From Carnobacterium funditum DSM 5970 (lineage in GTDB: Bacteria; Bacillota; Bacilli; Lactobacillales; Carnobacteriaceae), in NCBI RefSeq assembly GCF_000744185.1, contig NZ_JQLL01000001.1, forward strand, positions 930,001-994,000: a stretch of 64,000 nt of DNA, read 5' to 3'. Shown piece after piece: positions 19,987 through 28,919 of the stretch. A program made the position numbers and the translations under genes. The notes beneath the pieces are model-generated. The model saw only the letters and a list, made by a program, of their open reading frames with translations. It was not told where the DNA came from and searched no databases. Every line of letters begins with the position of its first letter. The stretch's first letter is position 1.

Positions 19987-21248
19987 TATTTAACCTCCTC
20001 TGATAGAAAGAATGTCGCCTTTAATTTGACTTGATTAGCTATCTCTATGATTTCTTCTTTTGTTACTGCTTCAATATTTGCCATCCATTTTTTTATACTT
20101 ATGATTTCATTTTTTGCTAATTGGTTTGAATAAGTTCGCTCAATCACCGCACTTGAATTATCTTCAGATTGCAACAATTGATTTTTCAACATTTGTTTTG
20201 TTTGGTGTATATCTTCTTTAGTAAAATTACCAGTTTGCATCTCTTTTAATTGCAGCGTAACGATCTCTTTTACTTGACCCATTTTTTTACTGTCAATTCC
20301 TGTTTGAACAATCATCATACCTCTAAAAGTATCTAATGAACTAGATGCATAATAAGCTAGACTTTCTTTTTCTCTAACGTTTACAAATAATTTAGAGTGA
20401 GGGAACCCACCAAATAAACCATTAAATAGTTGACCTGCATAATAATTATCTTGAAGATAAAAGATATCCGTTGTGTACCCTAAATTGAACTTAGCTTGTT
20501 TAATTTCTTGGTATTCTATTTTTGTATTTACTTCTTCAAAATCTGCTTGAACATAAAAAAGCTCTTGTTGTTTTGATTTTCTTGGTTCAAAAGGAAACCC
20601 TTTAAGTTGGTTGATTATTTGATTTTCATCTACATCACCTAGTACATACATGTCCACTTGATCTTGTTGGATCATTTCTTTGTAGTAATCATATAGTGAT
20701 GTCTCAGTAATTTCTGCTAAATCTTCCATAGTCCCGATACTAGGAATTTTTTGACTTTCTTCATCAAAAAAAAGTTTCTGTAATTCTAAATTAGCATACG
20801 TTTGCTTATCATCTGCAATCGAATCATAGTAATCAACTAGGTTTTCTTTTTCACGTATAAATGTATCTTTGTCAAAATGTCCTTCAAACACGTTAGGATG
20901 AAAGATAATCTCTTTCAAGAATTCAAGTGATTGTGTTAATATCGAGTCGCCCATTGTTAAATACTTTTCATTAACAACGTTTAAAGATAAGGTTAAAACA
21001 TGAACTGTTCCTTTTTTAGTTACCGAGCTTCCAAATCCTGCACCAAATAAATTTGATAATTCACTTCTTAAAGTTGTCTGTGTCGGATATTTTTCACTAT
21101 TCGTTTCAATTATGCTAGATAACAAAGCTCTTTTAGTTATATTCTCCTTATCTAAAGGAGTACGAAACTTTATTATAATCCTTACTGTTTTATACTTTTC
21201 AGTTGGAATGATATGAAGGTTGACTCCTTCAGTTAATTGGATAGACAT
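19986..21248 (-). CDS. ymfF: M16 family peptidase-like YmfF (non-catalytic partner)
   Basis: A 420-aa pitrilysin-like protein. The zinc motif HxxEH is missing: the equivalent N-terminal region reads KRALLSSIIETNS. The GAGFGSS segment and the C-terminal R/Y-type region remain, so it looks like the non-catalytic partner of YmfH. I start at the ATG 21248 (MSIQLTEGVN) after AAGGAGG, because the extension to 21290 reads through the SD. First gene of ymfF-ymfH-ymfI. Confidence 0.88.
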   Translation of the reverse strand: MSIQLTEGVNLHIIPTEKYKTVRIIIKFRTPLDKENITKRALLSSIIETNSEKYPTQTTLRSELSNLFGAGFGSSVTKKGTVHVLTLSLNVVNEKYLTMGDSILTQSLEFLKEIIFHPNVFEGHFDKDTFIREKENLVDYYDSIADDKQTYANLELQKLFFDEESQKIPSIGTMEDLAEITETSLYDYYKEMIQQDQVDMYVLGDVDENQIINQLKGFPFEPRKSKQQELFYVQADFEEVNTKIEYQEIKQAKFNLGYTTDIFYLQDNYYAGQLFNGLFGGFPHSKLFVNVREKESLAYYASSSLDTFRGMMIVQTGIDSKKMGQVKEIVTLQLKEMQTGNFTKEDIHQTKQMLKNQLLQSEDNSSAVIERTYSNQLAKNEIISIKKWMANIEAVTKEEIIEIANQVKLKATFFLSEEVK

Positions 21249-21327
21249 TTTTTTCCTCCTTATGTGTAGATGCAATCTTCTCTTTATCATAGTTTAAAAT
21301 ATGTAAAAAGTGAAGTGTCCTACCTGA

Positions 21328-21368
21328 CAAAAAAACAATTAGAAGATTTACTTCTAATTGTTTTTTTA
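21328..21368 (-). terminator. Intrinsic terminator after nupQ
   Basis: Perfect 11-bp stem (ACAATTAGAAG at 21335-21345 with 21351-21361), 5-nt loop, then a U-run on the minus transcript. It ends the nucleoside transporter operon. Confidence 0.9.
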
Positions 21369-21374
21369 TAATCG

Positions 21375-22334
21375 TTATTTTGATTTGATATATGTCTTAC
21401 CATTTGCTGCTGGACCTTCAGATTTACCAATGACACCTACTAATACAATAATCGTTATTAGATAAGGAGCAACTTGCAACCAAACACTTGGTACATCTTG
21501 AATAATCGGTATATAATTTCCGATAACACTTAGACTTTGAGCAAAGCCAAAGAATATTGCAGCACCCATAGCTCCTAAAGGATTCCATTTGCCGAAGATC
21601 ATGGCAGCCATTGCAATAAAACCTTGTCCTGCGATTGTTGAAGCCGAGAAATTTAATGAAATAGCTTGAGCTTGAATTGCTCCACCCATACCACCTAGTA
21701 ATCCAGATAGTAAAACGCCAGCATATTTAGTCATGTAAACATTGATTCCTAATGTATCAGCTGCTTGAGGGTGCTCTCCAACTGCTCTTAGTCTTAGACC
21801 AAAACGAGTTTTGAATAGTACAAACCAACAGATAACTGCAATACCTATCCCAACAAATGCAGGGGCAGATGTTCCTTTAAAGAAAATAGGTCCTAAAACC
21901 GGAATGTTTTCTAATAAAGGTATATTTGCTTTACCAAAGTTTTCTGAAATAATATCTGTCTGCCCACGTCCATCGTATAAAACACGCGTTAAAAATACAG
22001 CCAGAGCTGGAGCCATTAGGTTGATAACCGTACCAGAAATAATATGGTCAGCTCGTAAATTTATTGTAGCGACAGCATGAATGAGTGAAAATAAAATACC
22101 AATCAATCCGCCTACAACCACACCTACCCAAGGTGTCCAATTACCTAATTGAGAAGCAAATGTCAAGTTAAAAACAACTGAACCAAAAGCACCCATTACC
22201 ATAATTCCTTCAAGTCCAACGTTAACTATCCCACTTCGTTCTGAAAACGTGCCACCTAGTGCAGTCAAAATTAGAGGAGCTGAGTAAACCAACGCTGAAG
22301 AAAAGACAAGTTGCAATACATTAATAATATCCAT
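21375..22334 (-). CDS. nupQ: Nucleoside ABC transporter permease (NupQ type)
   Basis: Membrane subunit of the BmpA-NupOPQ family nucleoside importer (guanosine in B. subtilis). 319 aa, hydrophobic throughout with roughly eight to ten membrane segments; the family motif ERSGIVNVGLEG occurs near residue 32. It follows nupP by a single nucleotide gap and ends at a strong terminator. Substrate specificity is inferred from family and gene order. Confidence 0.88.
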   Translation of the reverse strand: MDIINVLQLVFSSALVYSAPLILTALGGTFSERSGIVNVGLEGIMVMGAFGSVVFNLTFASQLGNWTPWVGVVVGGLIGILFSLIHAVATINLRADHIISGTVINLMAPALAVFLTRVLYDGRGQTDIISENFGKANIPLLENIPVLGPIFFKGTSAPAFVGIGIAVICWFVLFKTRFGLRLRAVGEHPQAADTLGINVYMTKYAGVLLSGLLGGMGGAIQAQAISLNFSASTIAGQGFIAMAAMIFGKWNPLGAMGAAIFFGFAQSLSVIGNYIPIIQDVPSVWLQVAPYLITIIVLVGVIGKSEGPAANGKTYIKSK

Positions 22335-22335
22335 C

Positions 22336-23400
22336 TTATTTGACTCCTCCTTTATTTAATTTAGCACGCTTATCGACAAACATGCGGATTAAATAGTTAG
22401 CTCCGACAAAGAATATAATAGAAGCAATAACAATATCAACAACTTCTGTAGGCACGTCTGCTACTAAAGGCATGCTATTTCCGCCAATTTTTAAAGCACC
22501 AAATAATAAAGCTGAGAATAAGATACCTACCGGATTACCTAGTCCTAATAAAGCAACGGCAATACCGTCAAACCCGATTGATGGTATTGATCCTTGAACA
22601 AAGATGTTTTGAAAAGTTCCCATGCCTTCCATAGCCCCACCTAAACCTGCTAGTGAACCACTAATTAGCATTGAAATAATAATGTTTCTTTTTGTACTCA
22701 TTCCTGCGTATTTAGATGCAAAAGGGTTTAAACCAACTGCTCTTATTTCAAAACCAGCTGTTGTCTTTTTCATAAATACCCAAACGATAACAGCCGTAAT
22801 TAACGCTAAGAATATTCCTCCATGCAATGTTGAATTATTTGTTAAATCTGATAACCATGCCCAACGAAGACTTGCACCTTCAGGGATGCGAGCTGTTGTA
22901 TCTGATGATTCAGATAAGACATTTCTGATTAAATAATTTGCTGTATACAAGGCTGTATAATTCAACATAATCGTTACGATAACTTCACTTGTATTAAAAT
23001 AAGCTCTCAAGAAACCTGCAATGCCCGCCCATAGACCACCAGCTAAAGCACCAACAATTAAACTAACAACTAATAAAATAATACCTGGTATTTCAGGAAA
23101 TGATAATGCAAACCAAACTGAAAATAGCCAACCGAGTAATGCTTGTCCAGCAACACCGATATTAAAGAAGCCAGCTGTATACGCTACTGAAAATCCAAGC
23201 GCCGTAAAAATTAAAGGTGTTGCTTGTCTTAATGTTTCTCCAATATAAAATGAATTGCCAAATGCGCCTTGTAACATGGCTTGATAACCCGCAACTGGGT
23301 TATAGCCAAAAGTTAACATAATTAATGCTCCTAATAATAATCCTAAAATAACCGAAAATACCGGAACTAATATACCATCTAATTTACTTTTATTGTTCAA
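22336..23400 (-). CDS. nupP: Nucleoside ABC transporter permease (NupP type)
   Basis: Second permease of the same importer. 354 aa with many hydrophobic helices and the BPD_transp_2 signature FFNIGVAGQALLG near residue 78. It overlaps the end of the nupO ATPase gene by 11 nt. The C-terminus is basic (RAKLNKGGVK). Together with NupQ it forms the heterodimeric channel. Confidence 0.88.
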   Translation of the reverse strand: MNNKSKLDGILVPVFSVILGLLLGALIMLTFGYNPVAGYQAMLQGAFGNSFYIGETLRQATPLIFTALGFSVAYTAGFFNIGVAGQALLGWLFSVWFALSFPEIPGIILLVVSLIVGALAGGLWAGIAGFLRAYFNTSEVIVTIMLNYTALYTANYLIRNVLSESSDTTARIPEGASLRWAWLSDLTNNSTLHGGIFLALITAVIVWVFMKKTTAGFEIRAVGLNPFASKYAGMSTKRNIIISMLISGSLAGLGGAMEGMGTFQNIFVQGSIPSIGFDGIAVALLGLGNPVGILFSALLFGALKIGGNSMPLVADVPTEVVDIVIASIIFFVGANYLIRMFVDKRAKLNKGGVK

Positions 23401-24967
23401 CGTTAGTTGGCTCCTTTCCCAGCTCTTTTTCAGCAGCAGCTCTAGCCTTTTGAAGAGACGACCCTGCCATTAGTAGTCCTAATTCTTGCTGTGTTGTTTC
23501 TTTTGGTTTGACGATTGCTACAATATTTCCCTCGTACATTACAGCAATGCGATCTGAAACGTTTAAAATTTCATCTAATTCAAAACTCATTAGTAAGACA
23601 GCTTTCCCATTATCTCGTTGTTCAATCAAACGCTTATGAATATACTCTATTGCTCCAACATCTAATCCGCGCGTAGGTTGCGCTGCAATTAATAGAGATG
23701 GATTGCGATCAATTTCTCTAGCAATAATGGCTTTTTGTTGGTTTCCTCCAGACAACTCACCTGCCAGAACCATTTCATTTTGAGTGCGCACATCAAACTC
23801 AGCAATTAATTTCTTTGCATATTTTTTAATTTCCTTAGGATTTAAAAAGCCGTTATTGCTTAATGGTTTTTTGTAGTAGGTTTGAATTGCAATATTTTCT
23901 TCTAGACTCATTGGCAAAATTAGTCCATATTTATGGCGATCTTCAGGGATATGTCCTAAACCATTTTCAGTGATATTACGTGGTGTATTATTTTGAATTT
24001 CTTTTCCATTCAATTTAATTTTTCCACTTTCTGTTTTAGTTAGTCCAGTAATCGCTTGGATTAATTCACTTTGCCCATTACCATCAATTCCAGCTATTCC
24101 CAATATTTCTCCAGCTCTTACTTCAAGACTTAGAGATTTTACAGCTTCTAGGCCTCGATCTTCTTTAACTACAATATTTTCGACTGAAAGAACAACTTCT
24201 TTAGGCTGTGCTTCTTTCTTTTCAGTTTTAAATGAAACTGAGCGACCAACCATCATATCTGCTAATTCTTGCTGCGAAGTCGTTGATACATCAACGGTAT
24301 CAATACTTTGGCCGCGACGAATAACCGTACAACGATCTGCAACTTCTTTTATTTCATCTAATTTATGAGTAATCAAAATAATAGATTTGCCTTCATTAGT
24401 TAATGCTTTCATAATTTGCATTAATTCACCAATTTCTTGAGGAGTTAACACCGCTGTAGGCTCATCAAATATTAAGATTTCTGCACCACGATAGAGTGTT
24501 TTTAATATTTCTACACGTTGTTCCATTCCGACTGAGATGCTCTCCACTTTTGATGCTGGATTTACTAATAAACCATACTTTTCTGATAATTCTTTAATCG
24601 ATTGTTGAGCTGTTTTTTGATCTAGAACACCAGCTTTATTCGGTTCACTACCTAAAATAATATTCTCAGTAACCGTAAATTTTTTAACCAACATAAAATG
24701 CTGGTGAACCATTCCGATACCCAGTTTATTAGCCATTCCAGGGGAATTAATTGTTACTTCTTTCCCATTAATCAAAATTTTTCCTGAAGTCGGCTCTAAA
24801 AGTCCTGACAAAATATTCATCAGAGTCGATTTCCCTGCCCCGTTTTCACCCAATAAAGCATGAATTTCTCCTTTTTTAAGCTGTAAATTAATATTATCAT
24901 TTGCTTTAAAGGTACCAAATTGTTTTGTAATACCTTTCATTTCGATAACGAAATTTGTCTCTGACAC
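23390..24967 (-). CDS. nupO: Nucleoside ABC transporter ATP-binding protein (NupO type)
   Basis: Tandem ABC ATPase of 525 aa. The first half has Walker A GENGAGKST (about 40) and Walker B ILIFDEPTAVL. The second half has a degenerate Walker A (GIDGNGQSEL), the signature LSGGNQQKA and a degenerate Walker B region (LLIAAQPTRGLD), the usual pattern for sugar/nucleoside importers. The start is at 24967, behind a GGAG. It follows nupN by about 225 nt with an intervening hairpin. Confidence 0.92.
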   Translation of the reverse strand: MSETNFVIEMKGITKQFGTFKANDNINLQLKKGEIHALLGENGAGKSTLMNILSGLLEPTSGKILINGKEVTINSPGMANKLGIGMVHQHFMLVKKFTVTENIILGSEPNKAGVLDQKTAQQSIKELSEKYGLLVNPASKVESISVGMEQRVEILKTLYRGAEILIFDEPTAVLTPQEIGELMQIMKALTNEGKSIILITHKLDEIKEVADRCTVIRRGQSIDTVDVSTTSQQELADMMVGRSVSFKTEKKEAQPKEVVLSVENIVVKEDRGLEAVKSLSLEVRAGEILGIAGIDGNGQSELIQAITGLTKTESGKIKLNGKEIQNNTPRNITENGLGHIPEDRHKYGLILPMSLEENIAIQTYYKKPLSNNGFLNPKEIKKYAKKLIAEFDVRTQNEMVLAGELSGGNQQKAIIAREIDRNPSLLIAAQPTRGLDVGAIEYIHKRLIEQRDNGKAVLLMSFELDEILNVSDRIAVMYEGNIVAIVKPKETTQQELGLLMAGSSLQKARAAAEKELGKEPTNVEQ

Positions 24968-25111
24968 GATGAACTCACTCCTTTTTACTGCTTAAATTCA
25001 TAATTCATTATACGTCATTTCTCAATCAGGGGCTACAACGATTTTTTACATGTGTAGCGTTTTCAGTTATTTAGGACTCCAAAAAGGCTACCTTTACCTA
25101 TAGTGGATAAG

Positions 25112-25150
25112 AGATGAAAAGGCCGGAATAAACATCCGGCCTTTCTCTTA
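25112..25150 (-). terminator. Intercistronic hairpin between nupN and nupO
   Basis: A 10-bp GC-rich stem (AAAGGCCGGA 25118-25127 with 25135-25144) with only a short U-run. Its position suggests an attenuating or mRNA-stabilising hairpin that lets the binding-protein gene be expressed above the membrane genes. Confidence 0.7.
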
Positions 25151-25191
25151 AGGAATTTAATTTTAATCTCTAATATAATCTTTTATTATTT

Positions 25192-26253
25192 TTAAGGTTT
25201 TTGTGGTACTTCAATGTCTCCACTGATGATTTGTTCTTTGTATTCTGCGACTTTTTCTTTAACTTCGTCTGTTAAGTTACCATCTGTCAAGTCAACACCG
25301 CCTTCAGCTAGACCGTAGTTAACAACTTCTCCACCTGCAAAATTACCAGCCATTGCCTCATTTGAGATGTCTTTAACTGCTGCACCTACACCTTTAAGTG
25401 TAGAAGCTAGTGTTAAGTTACCTGTATCGTATTTACCTTCATCATTTTGATCACGGTCAACTCCGATTACCCATAACTTTTTAGATTCATCAGCATTCAT
25501 TAAATCTTTTGCTTCTGAAAATACGCCGTTACCTGAATCTCCTGCTGCTTGATAGATAACGTCAACGCCACTACTATACATAGCTGCTGCTAATTGTTTT
25601 CCACGAGCTGCGTCACCAAAAGAACCTACATACTCACTGTTTACATCTATTTCCGGGTTAACTGCTTTAACTCCAGCAACAAATCCTGCTTCAAAGCGTG
25701 AGATAACATCACTTTCTTGTCCACCGATAAAGCCTATTTTGTTTGATTCAGTTGTTTCGGCTGCTGCTACTCCTGCTAAAAATGCTGCTTCATGATCTTT
25801 AAACAATACGGATGCAACGTTTGGAGCTTCTATCATATCATCAATAATAACAAAGTGTTGGTCTTCATTTTGTCCTGAAACATCTGTCATTGCTTCTTTT
25901 AATTTGTATCCAATTCCAAATACTACATCAAAATCAGCTTGTACAGCACTGTTCAAATTAGTTACAAATTCTGAATCTTCATTCGATTGTAAGTACTTAA
26001 AGCCGTCGGTTCCTTCTTTCTTATCGTTTTCTTCGCCCCATTCTTGCATACCTTCCCAGGCAGATTGGTTAAAGGATTTATCATCTACTCCACCTACATC
26101 TGTTACCATAACTACCGAAAATTTATCTTCAGTTTTTGATGATTGTGCTGCAGAATCAGAAGCTGTTTCTGAATCATCTGATCCACAGGCTGCTAATGTA
26201 GCACCTGAAATTAATCCTAAAGCTAGAAGACTCATAAAATTGCGTTTTTTCAT
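25192..26253 (-). CDS. nupN: BmpA-family nucleoside-binding lipoprotein
   Basis: Substrate-binding lipoprotein of the nucleoside importer. After an N-terminal signal peptide the lipobox places the lipidated Cys at residue 23 (ATLAACG), followed by a Ser/Asp-rich linker. The BMP fold begins with VVMVTDVGGVDDKSFNQ. 353 aa from the ATG at 26253; the upstream extension to 26322 is excluded because the signal peptide starts MKKRNF. First gene of the nup operon. A TATCAT with TG extension at 26313-26318 is a possible promoter. Confidence 0.92.
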   Translation of the reverse strand: MKKRNFMSLLALGLISGATLAACGSDDSETASDSAAQSSKTEDKFSVVMVTDVGGVDDKSFNQSAWEGMQEWGEENDKKEGTDGFKYLQSNEDSEFVTNLNSAVQADFDVVFGIGYKLKEAMTDVSGQNEDQHFVIIDDMIEAPNVASVLFKDHEAAFLAGVAAAETTESNKIGFIGGQESDVISRFEAGFVAGVKAVNPEIDVNSEYVGSFGDAARGKQLAAAMYSSGVDVIYQAAGDSGNGVFSEAKDLMNADESKKLWVIGVDRDQNDEGKYDTGNLTLASTLKGVGAAVKDISNEAMAGNFAGGEVVNYGLAEGGVDLTDGNLTDEVKEKVAEYKEQIISGDIEVPQKP

Positions 26254-26458
26254 TAAAAAAACCCCCAACGTTTTTAGTACAAGTAAATTGCGTTCACTTG
26301 CCTTTAATAAATATGATACCATTTTTAATTAACAAAATAAACAATTAAACGATGAATGTAACCGTTTTTCATAAAAAATGTTCACATTTTAATGGTATTC
26401 TAATTTTTTTTTTTAGAAAGAGTTTTAAACTAACGATTCTTTACAAAACCATTGTTCA

Positions 26459-28762
26459 TTAATTTGTTGAACTTTCTTCACCTGGTTCTCCAGGCTTTTC
26501 TGTAACGTTAACTTTTCTTGGTTTACTTCCTTCGGAAGGACCCACGATTCCACGCATTTCCATCTCATCAATTAATCGAGCTGCACGATTGTAACCAATT
26601 CTAAAACGTCTTTGTAATAACGATATACTAGCTGTTTGCATCTCTATTATCATTTGAACAGCATCTTCATAAATCTCGTCTTGGACTTCACCACTGATTG
26701 TTTCGGGCTCATCCACAGGCATCATTTCTTCTACATAATTAGCTCCTTGTTGTTGGGTAACAAACTCAACTACGCGCTCTACCTCATCATCAGAAATATA
26801 GGCACCCTGAACACGAACAGGTTTATTTTCTCCCATAGGTAAGTACAACATATCTCCTCTTCCAAGTAGTTTTTCTGCTCCACTACTATCAATAATTGTT
26901 CGTGAATCCGTTCCACTCGATACTGCAAAGGCAATTCTTGAAGGTACATTAGCTTTAATAATCCCTGTGATAACATCGACACTTGGTCGTTGTGTCGCCA
27001 AAATCATATGAATACCAGCAGCTCGAGCCATTTGCGCTAGTCTGATAATGGCATCCTCCACTTCATTACTGGCAACCATCATTAAATCAGCTAACTCATC
27101 CACTACTACTACAATAAAGGGTAAGGTAGGATGCCCTTCTCCATTTTCTAAGTTTTTTTCCACAATAAAATGATTATACCCCGTAATATTTCGTTGGCCA
27201 CTAGCAGCAAATAACTCATAACGCTGTTCCATTTCTAAAACTACTTTTTGTAAAGCTTGCGCTGCTTTTTTGGGATTCGTGACAACTGGTGTCAGTAAAT
27301 GTGGAATACCATTGTATACATTTAATTCAACCATTTTTGGGTCAATCATCATCAACTTCACTTCGTTTGGTTTAGCCTTCATTAACAAACTAGTGATGAT
27401 TCCGTTAATACAAACTGATTTCCCACTTCCGGTTGATCCCGCTACAAGTAAATGAGGCATTTTAGTTAAATCCGCCATGGCAACATTACCAGATATATCT
27501 CTACCTAAAGGAACTTCTAATAGTTTTTCGTTATTTTTGACTTGACCTTCAATAACATTCCTAAAAGCTACAAGACTCACTTCACTATTTGGAACTTCAA
27601 TCCCAATAAAAGGTTTTCCCGGGATAGGCGCTTCCATCCTAATATCTTTAGCGGCTAGTGCTAGAGCAATGTCATCACTTAGACTCACGATTCTACTTAC
27701 CTTCACTCCAACAGCCGGTTGAATCTCGTATTTCGTTACTGCCGGTCCAAGATTAGCTTTTGTAACTTTAGCCTCTACTCCAAAACTTTTAAACGTTTCT
27801 TCAAGTTTTTTAACATTTCTTTGAATTAAGGCATACTCATTTGTTTGGTCTGTTTGTTCAACTTCATTTAATAAACTAGCAGGCGGCAATTGATAGTCAA
27901 TGTTTTCAGGTTCTGATTCAATTTCAAAATCTAATTCCTGATTATCCGAAGCACCTTCTTTTACTCCCGCTTTCTTTTGAGTCTCAGCTGGCCTTTGTTG
28001 ACTCTGATAACTATCAATTTCTAACGATTTCGGTTCATTTAATGAAGTATTTTTATTCGTATGTGAATTATCAGATTCTAATGGATCTTTCGTATCTATT
28101 GGTTCTATACGTTTCTTTTGTTTTTTTATATTCTTCCATTGTTTAGCAACAGCCAGCCCTATTTTTTTTGAAATAGTACGTAAATAATTAAGAAGATGTT
28201 TCAAATGATTTCGAACGAATTCCATAAACTTTTTGAAAGATAAATCAAAAATCAAAAAGATACTGATAAACCATAACCAACCCACTACTAAGTAAGTTCC
28301 TAATTGTGAAAACAAGAAATAACTAGCTGAATACATTACCCCACCAATCATTCCTCCTCCTAAAGATTGAGTTATTTCGTTTTTAGTCATATCAGCCATA
28401 AAAAAACGCAATGAAGCTGAAACAACATTTAGGTTTGTATCTATAATGGGAGCAAATAATTGAGCATGCAACAATAACAATGTACTGGCATAAGCTATTC
28501 CTAATCCAATCATTCTTTTGTTTTTAAATGGAGGTTCTGTTCCTCTTAAAACTAAATAGCCGCCATATAAGCCCAGTAACAAAGCAGCAACCATAAATGT
28601 ATTTCCTACAAAAAAGCGAAATAAATTAGCACTGAGAACTCCAATAAACCCTAATTGGGAAGCTGCGAGCAAGCTTAATAGAATAAATATAAGTCCTATA
28701 ATTTCAATTGAGAAGTGTTGTTTTTTATTTTTTTTCTTAGTATTCTTCTTTTTTGTTGCCAC
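26459..28762 (-). CDS. ftsK: DNA translocase FtsK/SpoIIIE
   Basis: Septal DNA pump for chromosome segregation. Four N-terminal membrane segments (about residues 20-165), a charged linker (200-300), and the motor domain with Walker [11 protein letters not shown] near residue 446 and Walker [13 protein letters not shown]. The C-terminal winged-helix gamma domain ([18 protein letters not shown], about 720) reads directional DNA sequences. 767 aa. The start is GTG at 28762, 9 nt after GGAGG. Confidence 0.96.
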   Translation of the reverse strand: MATKKKNTKKKNKKQHFSIEIIGLIFILLSLLAASQLGFIGVLSANLFRFFVGNTFMVAALLLGLYGGYLVLRGTEPPFKNKRMIGLGIAYASTLLLLHAQLFAPIIDTNLNVVSASLRFFMADMTKNEITQSLGGGMIGGVMYSASYFLFSQLGTYLVVGWLWFISIFLIFDLSFKKFMEFVRNHLKHLLNYLRTISKKIGLAVAKQWKNIKKQKKRIEPIDTKDPLESDNSHTNKNTSLNEPKSLEIDSYQSQQRPAETQKKAGVKEGASDNQELDFEIESEPENIDYQLPPASLLNEVEQTDQTNEYALIQRNVKKLEETFKSFGVEAKVTKANLGPAVTKYEIQPAVGVKVSRIVSLSDDIALALAAKDIRMEAPIPGKPFIGIEVPNSEVSLVAFRNVIEGQVKNNEKLLEVPLGRDISGNVAMADLTKMPHLLVAGSTGSGKSVCINGIITSLLMKAKPNEVKLMMIDPKMVELNVYNGIPHLLTPVVTNPKKAAQALQKVVLEMEQRYELFAASGQRNITGYNHFIVEKNLENGEGHPTLPFIVVVVDELADLMMVASNEVEDAIIRLAQMARAAGIHMILATQRPSVDVITGIIKANVPSRIAFAVSSGTDSRTIIDSSGAEKLLGRGDMLYLPMGENKPVRVQGAYISDDEVERVVEFVTQQQGANYVEEMMPVDEPETISGEVQDEIYEDAVQMIIEMQTASISLLQRRFRIGYNRAARLIDEMEMRGIVGPSEGSKPRKVNVTEKPGEPGEESSTN

Positions 28763-28799
28763 AATAACTAACCTCCTTTGGCATTACTTTCTCATTATA

Positions 28800-28836
28800 C
28801 ACAAAAAAAAAGGAAAGTGGAATCCACCTTTAAGAT
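28800..28836 (-). terminator. Second terminator upstream of ftsK
   Basis: Stem AAAGGTGGA/CCACTTT with a 9-U run on the minus transcript. It lies downstream of the larger topB hairpin, giving tandem terminators. Confidence 0.6.
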
Positions 28837-28839
28837 AGA

Positions 28840-28917
28840 AAAAACCTTATGTTGCAGTGTATAAAGGCCATTCTGATTCAAACAGAAATAACCGATACCG
28901 CACAACATAAAGCCTTG
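28840..28917 (-). terminator. Long imperfect hairpin after topB
   Basis: Outer arms pair CTTTATGTTG with CAACATAAGG; an inner helix of imperfect pairing spans the remaining sequence. Total span is about 75 nt, then a six-U run in the minus transcript. It is longer than the other terminators in the window. Confidence 0.65.
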
Positions 28918-28919
28918 TT

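Noticed and set aside
26254-26458. Purine riboswitch upstream of the nucleoside transporter
   Set aside because: No conserved junction sequence or terminator pair seen; only an AT-rich promoter region.
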